Source of the DNA: Chloroflexota bacterium
GTDB taxonomy: Bacteria > Chloroflexota > Anaerolineae > Anaerolineales > Villigracilaceae
Length of the DNA: 64,000 bases
Assembly (NCBI GenBank): GCA_016219545.1
Contig: JACRMH010000007.1
Coordinates: 81,763-145,762, forward strand
Reading direction: 5' to 3'
Positions within the stretch are counted from its first letter, which is position 1, and each line of letters starts with the position of its first letter. Positions 14,888 through 23,212 of the stretch are shown piece after piece. Both the position numbers and the translations under genes were made by a program. The notes below the pieces were generated by a model. The model did not search any database. It was given only the letters and a program-made list of their open reading frames with translations, and had not been told where the DNA came from.

Positions 14888-16319
14888 GTAACAGTTCACG
14901 ACTTTAATAGAAAAGTGGTGTTATAAAAGTCATGATAACAGAAATGGTGAAGTTGAAAATGGAAGAGCAATCACGTGAAGAACTAATCACGCTGATCTAT
15001 GAACTGGCAAAAGAGATCAGTGAATTGAAAGCAGAAATTACGCGGTTGAAGCAACCACCAACAACATCACAGAACTCATCCCAACCGCCCTCGCGGGATT
15101 TCAAATCGTCTACGAAGAAGCGCAAGCGGAGCAAGAAGAAAGGCGCCAAGCCTGGACACGAAAAACAAGAACGTCAGTTGGTAGAGAACCCGAACAAGGT
15201 CATCGAAGTGTATGTAGATCATTGCGAAAACTGCCACCTCAATTTATTGGATCAAGTTCCAGTACAAGTAATACGTCGTCAGGTTACAGAACTGCCTGAG
15301 ATCAAACCTGTGGTGATAGAAACCAGACAATATGAAGTGCTCTGTCCCTGTTGCAGAGCACTCCAACGCGGGAAATTACCCGAGGGCTTGGAAGCCGGGC
15401 GATACTTTGGTCCACGTTTAGAAGCGGTAGTAACAGACCTGCACCATGAAAATCATGTTGGCTTCAAGCGGTTATTGAAGATTTGCGAAGAGTTGCTTGG
15501 CTTGACCTTGAGTGCAGGCGGGGCAGTTTCAATCGTGGAACGCGCAGGCAAAGCGGCGCAAGCAGAAGCAGAGGCGATTGGCGAGCGATTTCGCAAAAGC
15601 AAAGTGATAGGTAGTGACGAAACCAGCGCCCGTGTGCATGGAAAGAACTGGTGGCAATGGGTCTTTGTCGGAGAGCGCTGTGAGTATCATCTGATCGAGC
15701 CAAATCGTGGATATGATGTGGTTGAAAAATTCATGAGGGAGTGCGAAGCGGAAGTTTGGGTATGCGATTGCTGGAAAGCACAATTGAATGCCCCTGCCAA
15801 AGTACATCAAATCTGTCTGGCGCATCAAATCCGGAACTTGCAAGGGCTGATGGAAAAGCGCCCACGTTTGGCTTGGGCAAGAGAAATGCAAATGCTGTTT
15901 CGCAAAGCGATACATCTCAGAAATCGGCAGGAGAAAATGACAGCCGGTGGATACAAAAGACAAACCGCGCTGATCGAGACCCGCTTGGAGCAACTGCTTG
16001 AACGAACATTCAAAGGCTTGGGCAGAAACCTGTTGGAGCGCTATCGAAAATATCGCACTTCACTCTTCATCTTTTTACATCGCACAGATGTACCCGCTCA
16101 CAATAATGCCTGCGAACGCGCTTTGCGACCGTCTGTGATTCATCGGAAAGTTCTGGGAAGTTTCCGATCTGATTGGGGCGCTCAGGCGTATGCGGCTTTA
16201 GCCACCGTTTTAAATACTGCCAAGCGAAATGGACAGAGTGCATTTCAAAAATTAGTGCGGTTGATGGGCGCTCCCGTTTTACATTTCCTGTCACCGTCTA
16301 TCTGACTGTGAACTGTTAC
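14888..16319. mobile_element. IS66-family insertion sequence (tnpC only), complete
   Basis: 1432-bp element bounded by inverted repeats GTAACAGTTCAC (14888-14899) and GTGAACTGTTAC (16308-16319). The flanks are an 8-bp direct repeat AAAAATTA (14880-14887 and 16320-16327). GTAA ends and 8-bp duplication are hallmarks of the IS66 family. It has one transposase and no tnpA/tnpB, as in the ISBst12 subgroup. The clean duplication means the insertion is recent on the scale of the decay of its comM-like target. Confidence 0.93.
14932..16305 (+). CDS. tnpC: IS66-family transposase (TnpC)
   Basis: 457-residue DDE transposase. In order: an N-terminal leucine-zipper-like helix (about 20-45), a basic serine/lysine stretch (KKRKRSKKKGAKPGHEKQ) with the GHxG-like signature, a CxxC zinc finger (CENCHLNL and CPCCRAL), and the catalytic core with Asp in VIGSDETSARV, Asp in VWVCDCWKAQ and Glu in HNNACERALRP. 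Full-length and apparently intact. The alternative start a few codons downstream (MVKLKMEE) cannot be excluded. The stop lies two bases before the right inverted repeat. Confidence 0.93.
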   Translation: MITEMVKLKMEEQSREELITLIYELAKEISELKAEITRLKQPPTTSQNSSQPPSRDFKSSTKKRKRSKKKGAKPGHEKQERQLVENPNKVIEVYVDHCENCHLNLLDQVPVQVIRRQVTELPEIKPVVIETRQYEVLCPCCRALQRGKLPEGLEAGRYFGPRLEAVVTDLHHENHVGFKRLLKICEELLGLTLSAGGAVSIVERAGKAAQAEAEAIGERFRKSKVIGSDETSARVHGKNWWQWVFVGERCEYHLIEPNRGYDVVEKFMRECEAEVWVCDCWKAQLNAPAKVHQICLAHQIRNLQGLMEKRPRLAWAREMQMLFRKAIHLRNRQEKMTAGGYKRQTALIETRLEQLLERTFKGLGRNLLERYRKYRTSLFIFLHRTDVPAHNNACERALRPSVIHRKVLGSFRSDWGAQAYAALATVLNTAKRNGQSAFQKLVRLMGAPVLHFLSPSI

Positions 16320-16327
16320 AAAAATTA

Positions 16328-16432
16328 TAGTCCCACGCCGATAAATTGAGTTGACACCATGGACGGCGCGATGTTGCAGAGCGCATCAAACTCTGACTTT
16401 CATCCTGCAATTAGCGCAACACCCTTATCTCC
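16328..16432 (-). pseudogene. decayed comM fragment, right part
   Basis: Continues the fragment at 14795-14887 after the target duplication. CCGATAAATTGAGTTGACAC matches CCGATAAATTGAGCTGACTC of intact comM (from 16809), and GAGCGCATCAAACTCTGAC matches GAGCGCATCAAGCTCTGAC. Together the two parts cover roughly the last 60 codons only, so this was a 3' fragment before the element arrived. Confidence 0.8.
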
Positions 16433-16441
16433 CCTATTAAA

Positions 16442-16476
16442 AACACACTCCCTTGCTGTCAAAGCTGGGGAGTGTG
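16442..16476 (-). terminator. hairpin downstream of comM
   Basis: CACACTCCCTT and the facing GGGGAGTGTG form a stem about 210 bases past the comM stop. No strong U-tract on the minus side, so terminator activity is weakly supported. The remaining stretch 16477-16681 shows nothing I can assign. Confidence 0.35.
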
Positions 16477-16681
16477 GGGCATGATCATTTATGAGAGAGA
16501 AGTCGAATACCTGTAAGGAGCATTCCGCAATATAAAGAAATTTATCCTTGTTATTGAAAATTTATCTCATATCTGGGGCTATGCTATGGTATGTAGTGAA
16601 GTAGGACGGAATTTATATCCGTATACAATCAATCCCCACCATATCCTTCATCCTAAGGATTATGCTAACAACTTAGTTTTG

Positions 16682-18217
16682 TCATCCCATCATAATCTTC
16701 GGACGGTACTGCAACGCCTCTGCCAAATGCACGGACTGGATATCCTCACTCCCCGCCAAGTCCGCGATGGTGCGTGCGAGTTTCAAAATGCGATGATAAG
16801 CCCGGGCCGATAAATTGAGCTGACTCATTGCCGAGCGCATCAAGCTCTGACCTTCGTCCTGCAACTGACAAAATTGGCGGATCTCCCCGATGCGCATGTC
16901 CGCGTTGCAAATAACATCGGTACTTAGGGAACTGGGATTCGTAAAACGGGTGTGTTGGATGTTTCTGGCAACCTGCACACGCTTGCGAATCGACTCGGAT
17001 GTTTCACCGACTTTGTTCCCGCTTAACTTTTCATAATCCACTCTGGGTACTTCGATGTGAATATCAATACGGTCGAGAATGGGGCCGGAGATTCGCTTTT
17101 GATATTTGGTAACCGTGGCAGGAGCGCAGGTGCAGGGTTTTAGTGAATCTCCAAAATAACCACACTGACAGGGATTCATGGCTGCGATCAATTGAAAGTT
17201 CGCTGAAAAAGTGAGTGAGCCTTTGGCGCGGCTGATGGTGACGACCTTATCTTCCATCGGCTGGCGCATCACTTCGAGGACGCGTGTTCCAAATTCAGGG
17301 AATTCATCAAGGAAGAGCACGCCGCGATGGGCAAGGGATATTTCACCGGGCTTGGGGATATTTCCACCGCCGACCAAGCCAGCATGGCTAATGGTGTGAT
17401 GCGGTGAACGAAACGGACGATGACGAATTAATGGAGTTCCTGCAGGGAGTTGGTCCGCAACGGAATAGATGCGAGTCACATCCAATGATTCTTCGATACT
17501 CATTTCAGGCAGGATGCCGGGCAGTGCACGTGCGAGTAATGTTTTACCCGCTCCCGGGCTCCCAACCATCAGACAATTATGTCCACCCGCCGCGGCCACT
17601 TCGAGTGCGCGCTTGACGTGTTCCTGTCCTTTTACTTCACTGAAGTCTGTTGGTGTGAATAATGGCTCAAGAGAATCTGCCGAGGGGAGATAAGGCTCAA
17701 TGAAACGGCGACCAGATAAATGGTCGAAGAGATCGGCAAGCGTTTTGACCGGTATGATCTCAAGGTCGGGGATCAAAGCCGCTTCGGGCGCATCCACTTC
17801 AGGGACGAACATCCGCTTGAATCCATTGGCGCGGGCAGTGGCAGCCATAGGCAGAACGCCGCGTGCATGACGCACTGCGCCGTCGAGTGAAAGCTCGCCG
17901 ATGATCATGGTATTTTCAACTTTGTCGTGCGGAAGAAAGCCTGCGAGGACAATGACACCGAGCGCGATGGGGAGATCGTAAGATGGACCTTCTTTGCGGA
18001 CGGTGGCAGGCGCGAGGTTGACAACGATACGATGGCGCGGAAAATGCAAGCCGGCATTCTTCACCGCAGTTTGCACGCGTTCGCGGCTTTCCTGAACTGC
18101 GGCATCGGGTAAGCCTACAATTGTCATGCCTGGCAGTCCATTGGTGTAATCTACTTCCACCTCAATGACGACGCCTTCAAGACCCACTACGGCACAAGAG
18201 AATATTCGAGCAAGCAT
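16682..18217 (-). CDS. comM: ComM/YifB-family Mg-chelatase-like AAA+ ATPase
   Basis: 511-residue branch-migration helicase of the ComM/YifB family, which in transformable bacteria extends integration of incoming DNA. The N-terminal Lon-protease-like domain (about 1-170) is followed by an AAA+ module with Walker A GSPGAGKT, Walker B GVLFLDEF and sensor/arginine motifs, then a C-terminal Mg-chelatase domain with a four-Cys segment around NPCQCGYFGDSLKPCTC. Length is typical. A TAAACT hexamer lies six bases before the ATG, giving a leaderless layout. A decayed partial copy of its 3' end lies downstream, split by the IS66 element. Confidence 0.92.
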   Translation of the reverse strand: MLARIFSCAVVGLEGVVIEVEVDYTNGLPGMTIVGLPDAAVQESRERVQTAVKNAGLHFPRHRIVVNLAPATVRKEGPSYDLPIALGVIVLAGFLPHDKVENTMIIGELSLDGAVRHARGVLPMAATARANGFKRMFVPEVDAPEAALIPDLEIIPVKTLADLFDHLSGRRFIEPYLPSADSLEPLFTPTDFSEVKGQEHVKRALEVAAAGGHNCLMVGSPGAGKTLLARALPGILPEMSIEESLDVTRIYSVADQLPAGTPLIRHRPFRSPHHTISHAGLVGGGNIPKPGEISLAHRGVLFLDEFPEFGTRVLEVMRQPMEDKVVTISRAKGSLTFSANFQLIAAMNPCQCGYFGDSLKPCTCAPATVTKYQKRISGPILDRIDIHIEVPRVDYEKLSGNKVGETSESIRKRVQVARNIQHTRFTNPSSLSTDVICNADMRIGEIRQFCQLQDEGQSLMRSAMSQLNLSARAYHRILKLARTIADLAGSEDIQSVHLAEALQYRPKIMMG

Positions 18218-18223
18218 GGTGAA

Positions 18224-18229
18224 AGTTTA
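18224..18229 (-). promoter_or_regulatory. probable -10 element (TAAACT), leaderless comM
   Basis: Read on the minus strand, TAAACT is followed by six bases and then the comM ATG. With the usual -10 to start-site distance, transcription would begin at about the start codon. Confidence 0.45.
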
Positions 18230-18396
18230 GACGAGGAAGCGGGAAAAGTCAATTCGTGGATGATGTAACTTTAGCGATATTGTGGATCAGGTTGTTGCCT
18301 GCCTTGCCTCATTTTGTTTCTGGTCAAAGTTGGAAGATTTAGAACCTTTTGGTAAAAAATGGGGTTGTTTTTTTAGTAGGCCTATTTAAAATTAAT

Positions 18397-18505
18397 AGAC
18401 CTCTTGCATAAGTGCGCTAGAGAGCGTACTACTACACAGAAAGAATTATGTTTTGTGTAACGTCCGCTTTCGATAGCACTACGATATAACTTTTGCAAGA
18501 GGTCT
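18397..18505. mobile_element. MITE-like element with 12-bp terminal inverted repeats
   Basis: AGACCTCTTGCA (18397-18408) and TGCAAGAGGTCT (18494-18505) are perfect inverted repeats around 85 bases with no reading frame. Length and ends are those of a miniature inverted-repeat element; similar AGACCTCTTGCA-type ends occur on some DDE insertion sequences. No clear target duplication is visible. Confidence 0.55.
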
Positions 18506-18529
18506 GATCTAAAATCGTTTAGTGGTAAA

Positions 18530-18567
18530 TTTGACAAAGTGTTTTTTCGCCAAAACACTTTGTCAAA
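18530..18567. promoter_or_regulatory. 38-base perfect hairpin upstream of the Rieske operon
   Basis: Arms TTTGACAAAGTGTTTT and AAAACACTTTGTCAAA (16 bp, perfect) with a six-base loop TTCGCC. It lies 157 bases before the Rieske gene start. It could be an operator, a transcript stabiliser or an insertion remnant. It lacks a U-tract outside the stem. Confidence 0.55.
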
Positions 18568-18661
18568 GCTGGTGGATATGGAGGTGTCCCTTGGTTGTTT
18601 TAGGTTTAAATATTAACGGGTTTGGCCTGTTGGTATTCGAAAACCTGAAAAAACATTTTTG

Positions 18662-18681
18662 GCCCTGTTGATCAACAGGGC
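18662..18681. promoter_or_regulatory. 20-bp palindrome in the Rieske operon leader
   Basis: GCCCTGTTGATCAACAGGGC is a perfect palindrome 43 bases before the Rieske start and is followed by TAAAAGTTTT. It could be a regulator site or leader hairpin. Confidence 0.5.
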
Positions 18682-18724
18682 TAAAAGTTTTAAGCAAACC
18701 GTTTTTCACAAAGGAGAACATGTT

Positions 18725-19213
18725 ATGAGTGAATCGGACAAGGAAGGCAAAGAAGTAGGTCGCCGCAATTTCATGAAAATGACGATTGTTGGCATTGGAG
18801 GGCTGATTACCGCCGCTTTCGGGATCCCAGCCGTTGCCTATGTGATGGGACCGGCGCTTAAACAAAGCGTGGGTGAGTGGATCCAATTGGGTTCGGTCAC
18901 CAAAGTAGAAACGGGAATTCCCACCCTGTTCAAAACCGTCATTCAGACCCAAACCGGCTGGATCACCACAGATGAAGAATTCTCGGTCTATGTGCTGACC
19001 GAGGATGGACAGAATTATGTTGCCATGTCCAATGTCTGTACTCATCTGGGTTGCAGGGTGCGCTGGGTCGCAGACCAAAATGGTTTCTTTTGTCCATGTC
19101 ATAACGGCGCTTTTGCAAAAGATGGAACCGTTACAGGCGGTCCTCCGCCGCGACCTTTGGATCGTTTTGAAAGTAAGGTTGAAAACGACATCCTGTTTGT
19201 GAAGAGAGGATAA
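18725..19213 (+). CDS. Rieske iron-sulfur subunit of menaquinol:cytochrome c (b6/bc-type) oxidoreductase
   Basis: 162-residue Rieske protein, exported with a Tat-type signal anchor (GRRNFMKM, residues 12-19, then a hydrophobic helix to about 42). The 2Fe-2S cluster ligands are Cys105-x-His107 (CTHLGC) and Cys123-x2-His126 (CPCHNG), with the disulfide Cys110 and Cys125. Start 18725 follows AAAGGAGAA. First gene of a three-gene operon with cytochrome b and the subunit IV-cytochrome c fusion. Confidence 0.93.
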   Translation: MSESDKEGKEVGRRNFMKMTIVGIGGLITAAFGIPAVAYVMGPALKQSVGEWIQLGSVTKVETGIPTLFKTVIQTQTGWITTDEEFSVYVLTEDGQNYVAMSNVCTHLGCRVRWVADQNGFFCPCHNGAFAKDGTVTGGPPPRPLDRFESKVENDILFVKRG

Positions 19214-19218
19214 CCGAT

Positions 19219-19878
19219 ATGTTAGCGAACCTTGGCGATTGGCTTAATGACCGTTTTGGCTGGCGTGGAATCTGGGAAGCAATATTCCTGCGCAAAGTGC
19301 CGCATGTAAATTGGTTTTATACGCTTGGAAGCGCCTCTCTCTTCGTGGCGATAAACCAGGCAATTACGGGGATCCTTCTTACCCTTTATTATGTGCCAAC
19401 TCCGGATCACGCATACGACAGCGTAGTTTATATCACCACCCAATTACCTTTTGGCTGGCTCATCCGCGGTTTGCATCACTGGGGTGCAAGCGCAATGGTA
19501 GTATTGGTCGTTCTTCATTTGTTGCGGGTATTTTTCTATGGCGCATATAAGTTCCCGCGTGAAGCAACCTGGATGACCGGCGTTATCCTTCTGATCGTTG
19601 TGATCGGTTTTGGCTTTACGGGTTATTTGCTCCCCTGGGATCAAAGAGCCTATTGGGCAACCACCGTTGGGACACGCATCGCAGGAGTCGCTCCGTATGT
19701 GGGAGATTTCCTTTTGAAGATCGCACGCGGCGGACCTGAACTGTCTGCTGTAACTCTGGCGCGTTTCTTTGGTACACATATTTGGGTCTTGCCGACGACG
19801 CTGGCACTGTTGGTCGTTATTCACTTGTATCTGGTTATACGCGTCGGTATTTCGGCTGTGCCGGCAAAGGATGAGTAG
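19219..19878 (+). CDS. cytochrome b6-type subunit of quinol:cytochrome c oxidoreductase
   Basis: 219-residue four-helix cytochrome b N-terminal half. Haem ligands His86/His100 in the second helix (13 residues between) and His187/His202 in the fourth (14 residues between); the 14-residue spacing is the b6 form, not the bc1 form. The Cys that binds the extra c-type haem in b6f and Firmicutes enzymes is absent (SASLFVAINQ). GYLLPWDQ near 135-142 is the usual loop. Starts five bases after the Rieske stop and is followed two bases later by the subunit IV fusion. Confidence 0.93.
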   Translation: MLANLGDWLNDRFGWRGIWEAIFLRKVPHVNWFYTLGSASLFVAINQAITGILLTLYYVPTPDHAYDSVVYITTQLPFGWLIRGLHHWGASAMVVLVVLHLLRVFFYGAYKFPREATWMTGVILLIVVIGFGFTGYLLPWDQRAYWATTVGTRIAGVAPYVGDFLLKIARGGPELSAVTLARFFGTHIWVLPTTLALLVVIHLYLVIRVGISAVPAKDE

Positions 19879-19880
19879 CC

Positions 19881-22022
19881 ATGAACAAACAAGAACAGCA
19901 AGACTACCTGGATAAATATAAAAAAGCCAAGGAGAAAGGTGTTCCCTTTTTCCCGGATATTATCTTCAAAGATACTATCGTAGTGTTTATCGTCTTTATC
20001 ATATTGATCGCATTGGCGTATTTTGTCGGTGTTCCGTTGGAGGCGCGTGCCAATCCTAACGACGCAAATTACACTCCGCGACCCGAGTGGTACTTCCTCT
20101 TCCTATTTCAACTGTTGAAATATTTCCCGGGTAATTTGGAAGTGGTCGGTGCGATGATATTGCCCGGTCTTTTCATAACTCTGCTTTTGCTTCTACCTTT
20201 TATTGATAGGAGCCCCAAGCGACATTTCATGACCCGCCCCTATGCCAGCATAGCGGCCATTGTGGTTGTGTTGGGGATAGGACTCCTGACGTGGCTGGCT
20301 GTCAATGAGGCTCCACCTCCCATACAAGCGGCAGTGGTGGATAAGGCCGCTGCGCTCTACGCCACTGACTGTGCGAATTGTCATGGACAGGGAATAGTCA
20401 TTCCTGAAGGAACAGACTTGCATAAGTTGATCGCCGCGGGCAATCATCAAGGGATGCCGGCTTGGGGCGGTGACCTGAGCGCAGATGAAATTGATATGTT
20501 GGCCGGCTTCATTTTGTCTCCCAATGGAAGTGCTCTCTTTACTCAGGAATGTGCCAGTTGCCATAAGAGTCCGGTTCTGGCCTCCGGTAACCCGGTTCAG
20601 TTACAAAAAGTCTTTGATGAAGGGAAGGATTTTCCGGCTCATAAGGATTTGAATACCCCGGATTGGAAATCCACCCTGACACCGGATCAGGAAAATGCCC
20701 TACTGAACTTCCTGGCTGCGCCGGATGGACAACGTCTCTTTGCAATTAATTGTCAGGGATGCCATGGAGAAGGCGTAGGCTTTAGCGGCACAAAGGAAGA
20801 ACTCCGTGCCATGATCGAAAAAGGCGGGCATGAAATAAAAATGCCGGGTTGGAAGGATACTTTGTCTGCTGATGATTTGAATACACTGGCTCAATACGTG
20901 GTTGATCCAGAAGCCAATTCTGCTGGAAGTACAATGTTTGGAAAATACTGCGCTGCCTGTCACGGAGATAAAATTCCCGCAGCCCCGGATGAAGCAAGCG
21001 CCCTTAGCATTATTGCGCTTGGCGGTTCCCATATCACGATGCCGGTGTGGGGGGAAATCTTGACGGCAGAACAACTGGATGCTCTTACATCTTACACATG
21101 GGACACCAGTCAGGGCGTGGGTGTGGCCTCAGGTGAAAAGTTATTTGCCAGCAATTGTCGCGGATGTCATGGAAAGTTCGGCGAAGGCGGTCCCAACCCA
21201 ACCTTCCCCGGCGACATGATATTCCCGATCAGTTCGTCAGAGTACTTGAAAACCCGTGATGATGCAACCATTCGGAATATCATTTCACAGGGACAACCTG
21301 ATTATGGCATGACGCCGTTTGGGTCTGCCTACGGCGGATCATTAAGCGACGAGCAGATTGATGCGATCTTAGGTTTTATCCGAAGCTGGGAAGCCAATCC
21401 TCCATCGGTTTCGCCTCCCAAGGCACCGCCGGTTGTGACCCAGCCGCAGGAACTTTCTGCTTCACAGATCTATGGCAGTCTATGCGCTCAATGTCACGGT
21501 GTGAACCGGGAAGGCACAGCCAGCGGACCGGCCCTTGACCCGGCCCAGCTGCGCGCTGAATTTGACGATCAGGCACTGCACGATATGATCAACAACGGTG
21601 TTCTAAAAGTCGCCATGCCTGGGCTTGGCAATATGTTTACGGACGACCAGGTTAAGAAGTTGGTTATTTTGGTCGCTGGAACAGAAACTGGAACAAGCAC
21701 CGGTAGTGGTACAGTTCCAAAGCCCCCCACAAACAGTACCGTGAGTTTCAATGATCAGGTTCTCCCAATTTTCCAGGCAAAGTGTTCCATGTGTCATAGT
21801 TCCGCTACGACCTTCGGCGGTTGGGACAGTACTTCCTACCAGGCTGTCATGACGAGCGGAGACAATGCTCCTGAAGTGATTGCCGGTGACCCGGACAATA
21901 GCTACCTTATGCAGCTTCTTCAGGCAACGAATGGCGCATTTATGCCCCCCACAGGCAAACTGTCTGATGAGGAAATCCAGATCATCATGGATTGGATATT
22001 AGCCGGTGCATTGGACAATTAA
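19881..22022 (+). CDS. subunit IV (petD-like) fused to seven c-type haem segments
   Basis: 713-residue fusion. Residues 1-145 form the subunit IV part: PDIIFKDT, first helix about 31-50, the Qo-site PEWYFLFLFQ at 68-77 and two further helices. The rest is exported and contains seven CxxCH sites at 164, 224, 291, 357, 426, 535 and 635, each starting a cytochrome-c-like repeat with a distal MP motif in most. The last resembles a planctomycete-type cytochrome c segment (VLPIFQAKCSMCHS). Proline-rich (505-520) and TGTSTGSG (about 604-611) linkers separate late domains. Firmicutes QcrC has one haem; seven is far more. It would carry electrons from quinol out to distant acceptors. Confidence 0.92.
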   Translation: MNKQEQQDYLDKYKKAKEKGVPFFPDIIFKDTIVVFIVFIILIALAYFVGVPLEARANPNDANYTPRPEWYFLFLFQLLKYFPGNLEVVGAMILPGLFITLLLLLPFIDRSPKRHFMTRPYASIAAIVVVLGIGLLTWLAVNEAPPPIQAAVVDKAAALYATDCANCHGQGIVIPEGTDLHKLIAAGNHQGMPAWGGDLSADEIDMLAGFILSPNGSALFTQECASCHKSPVLASGNPVQLQKVFDEGKDFPAHKDLNTPDWKSTLTPDQENALLNFLAAPDGQRLFAINCQGCHGEGVGFSGTKEELRAMIEKGGHEIKMPGWKDTLSADDLNTLAQYVVDPEANSAGSTMFGKYCAACHGDKIPAAPDEASALSIIALGGSHITMPVWGEILTAEQLDALTSYTWDTSQGVGVASGEKLFASNCRGCHGKFGEGGPNPTFPGDMIFPISSSEYLKTRDDATIRNIISQGQPDYGMTPFGSAYGGSLSDEQIDAILGFIRSWEANPPSVSPPKAPPVVTQPQELSASQIYGSLCAQCHGVNREGTASGPALDPAQLRAEFDDQALHDMINNGVLKVAMPGLGNMFTDDQVKKLVILVAGTETGTSTGSGTVPKPPTNSTVSFNDQVLPIFQAKCSMCHSSATTFGGWDSTSYQAVMTSGDNAPEVIAGDPDNSYLMQLLQATNGAFMPPTGKLSDEEIQIIMDWILAGALDN

Positions 22023-22080
22023 CTTTGACCCCTCAGAATTAAACAAGATCGGCCCTTTGGAATGATCTTTATGAAGATGA

Positions 22081-22116
22081 AAAATAACCGCCACATTGAT
22101 TGGCGGTTATTTTGTT
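22081..22116 (+). terminator. rho-independent terminator of the quinol oxidoreductase operon
   Basis: AAAATAACCGCCA (22081-22093), loop CATTGAT, TGGCGGTTATTTT (22101-22113), then GTT. A strong stem 58 bases past the stop. Confidence 0.85.
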
Positions 22117-22148
22117 CCAAAGATGGGCAGATTTCTGATGATAGCCGT

Positions 22149-22679
22149 TTACATTACCTTTCCAACAATGAGGAAGAACATAAAGGATGTGAAGCAGCAG
22201 GTACAAATCCCGAACGCGGTCAGGGTCCATCCGGCGAGATAAACCACATTCGTATCCTGAGTCCTTTCCTCCAATGACGAAACGGAAGGATCTTCAGGGT
22301 TATAGTGGATGGGCACATACGAATTCAAAGGGTGTTCGTTAATTAATTCCTGGGCTTCGCTTTCACTAAAATAAGTGGATTCACCGGGAAAGAATTTGTT
22401 TCCTGTGTATTCCATATTATTAACTGTATAACTGTATTCAACGATAGGTTCATAACTAATGTCAATATGTGTGCCGCGTTTGTCGTTCTTTTGTGTCTCG
22501 TGCTTTTCCAAATGTGCGGCAGTGACCTTTCCTCCCGTTGTAACCCAATCCCCCGTTTCACCCTGATCAGCTTTCTTCTTTTTTCGTGCAGCAATGACTA
22601 GGAGAATCACCCCTATCAACAAAATACATGTGCCAATAACCGATGGGACGACAAAATACAAAATATATCTGGTATCCAT
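22149..22679 (-). CDS. DUF3592-type membrane protein
   Basis: 176-residue protein with an N-terminal membrane helix (about 6-29), a basic stop-transfer KKKKAD, an extra-membrane beta-rich segment with V.A......Y.P.VEYSYTV...Y.G...FPGES, then the VPIHYNPEDPS motif characteristic of DUF3592 and a C-terminal helix (about 148-172). The family has no assigned function. It faces the quinol oxidoreductase operon tail-to-tail. I see nothing tying it to neighbours. Confidence 0.7.
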   Translation of the reverse strand: MDTRYILYFVVPSVIGTCILLIGVILLVIAARKKKKADQGETGDWVTTGGKVTAAHLEKHETQKNDKRGTHIDISYEPIVEYSYTVNNMEYTGNKFFPGESTYFSESEAQELINEHPLNSYVPIHYNPEDPSVSSLEERTQDTNVVYLAGWTLTAFGICTCCFTSFMFFLIVGKVM

Positions 22680-22821
22680 ATGGTTTGGTCTCCTCGGCCG
22701 GTATTATACCCCAGGCAAAACCTTGGGACATCCTTAAACATCCAGTCTTGAATCATGGTTGAGATTGACATATACTGAATTTGGAATATCTCTCTTTCAT
22801 GATCTACACAGGAGGTATGAG

Positions 22822-23142
22822 ATGAAAACTGATACAAGTGGATCCATGTGGAAACCCAGTACAAAACTTGGACGGTGGTCGGTCGGGTTGGCGATTACAT
22901 TTATCGTCCTCTTCCTCATCAATGGCGCGTTTATGTCTTTTAGATCGAACGCACCTTGGCAGCAAGTAGTTTTGCCTTTCTACGGAATTTTTATGATGCT
23001 TTGCGGTCTTGCGGCCGGGCTTGTTGGTTTGACCGCGATCCTGCGCCAACATGAACGCTCCCTGCCCGTGTGGCTGACCATCTTGCCTTTGCTGTTCATG
23101 CTATTCTTGTTACTTGGTGAATTTTTGGGTCCACCACATTAA
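22822..23142 (+). CDS. small hypothetical membrane protein
   Basis: 106 residues with three predicted membrane helices (about 19-41, 49-72 and 82-101) and no recognised motif. GGAGG lies five bases ahead of ATG 22817 and ten ahead of 22822; the ATG at 22822 is in frame and chosen. The C-terminus ends GEFLGPPH. Not recognised; a standalone gene between the DUF3592 gene and another membrane protein. Confidence 0.6.
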   Translation: MKTDTSGSMWKPSTKLGRWSVGLAITFIVLFLINGAFMSFRSNAPWQQVVLPFYGIFMMLCGLAAGLVGLTAILRQHERSLPVWLTILPLLFMLFLLLGEFLGPPH

Positions 23143-23199
23143 GCGCTCTGGGTTGGGGGACTTCAATCCGTAAACAACATTCTCAGACATAATCACGGC

Positions 23200-23205
23200 T
23201 ATAAT
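23200..23205 (+). promoter_or_regulatory. -10 element TATAAT, leaderless start at 23213
   Basis: Perfect TATAAT, then seven bases (CTGCCGC), then ATG. No Shine-Dalgarno is present, consistent with a leaderless transcript. Confidence 0.65.
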
Positions 23206-23212
23206 CTGCCGC

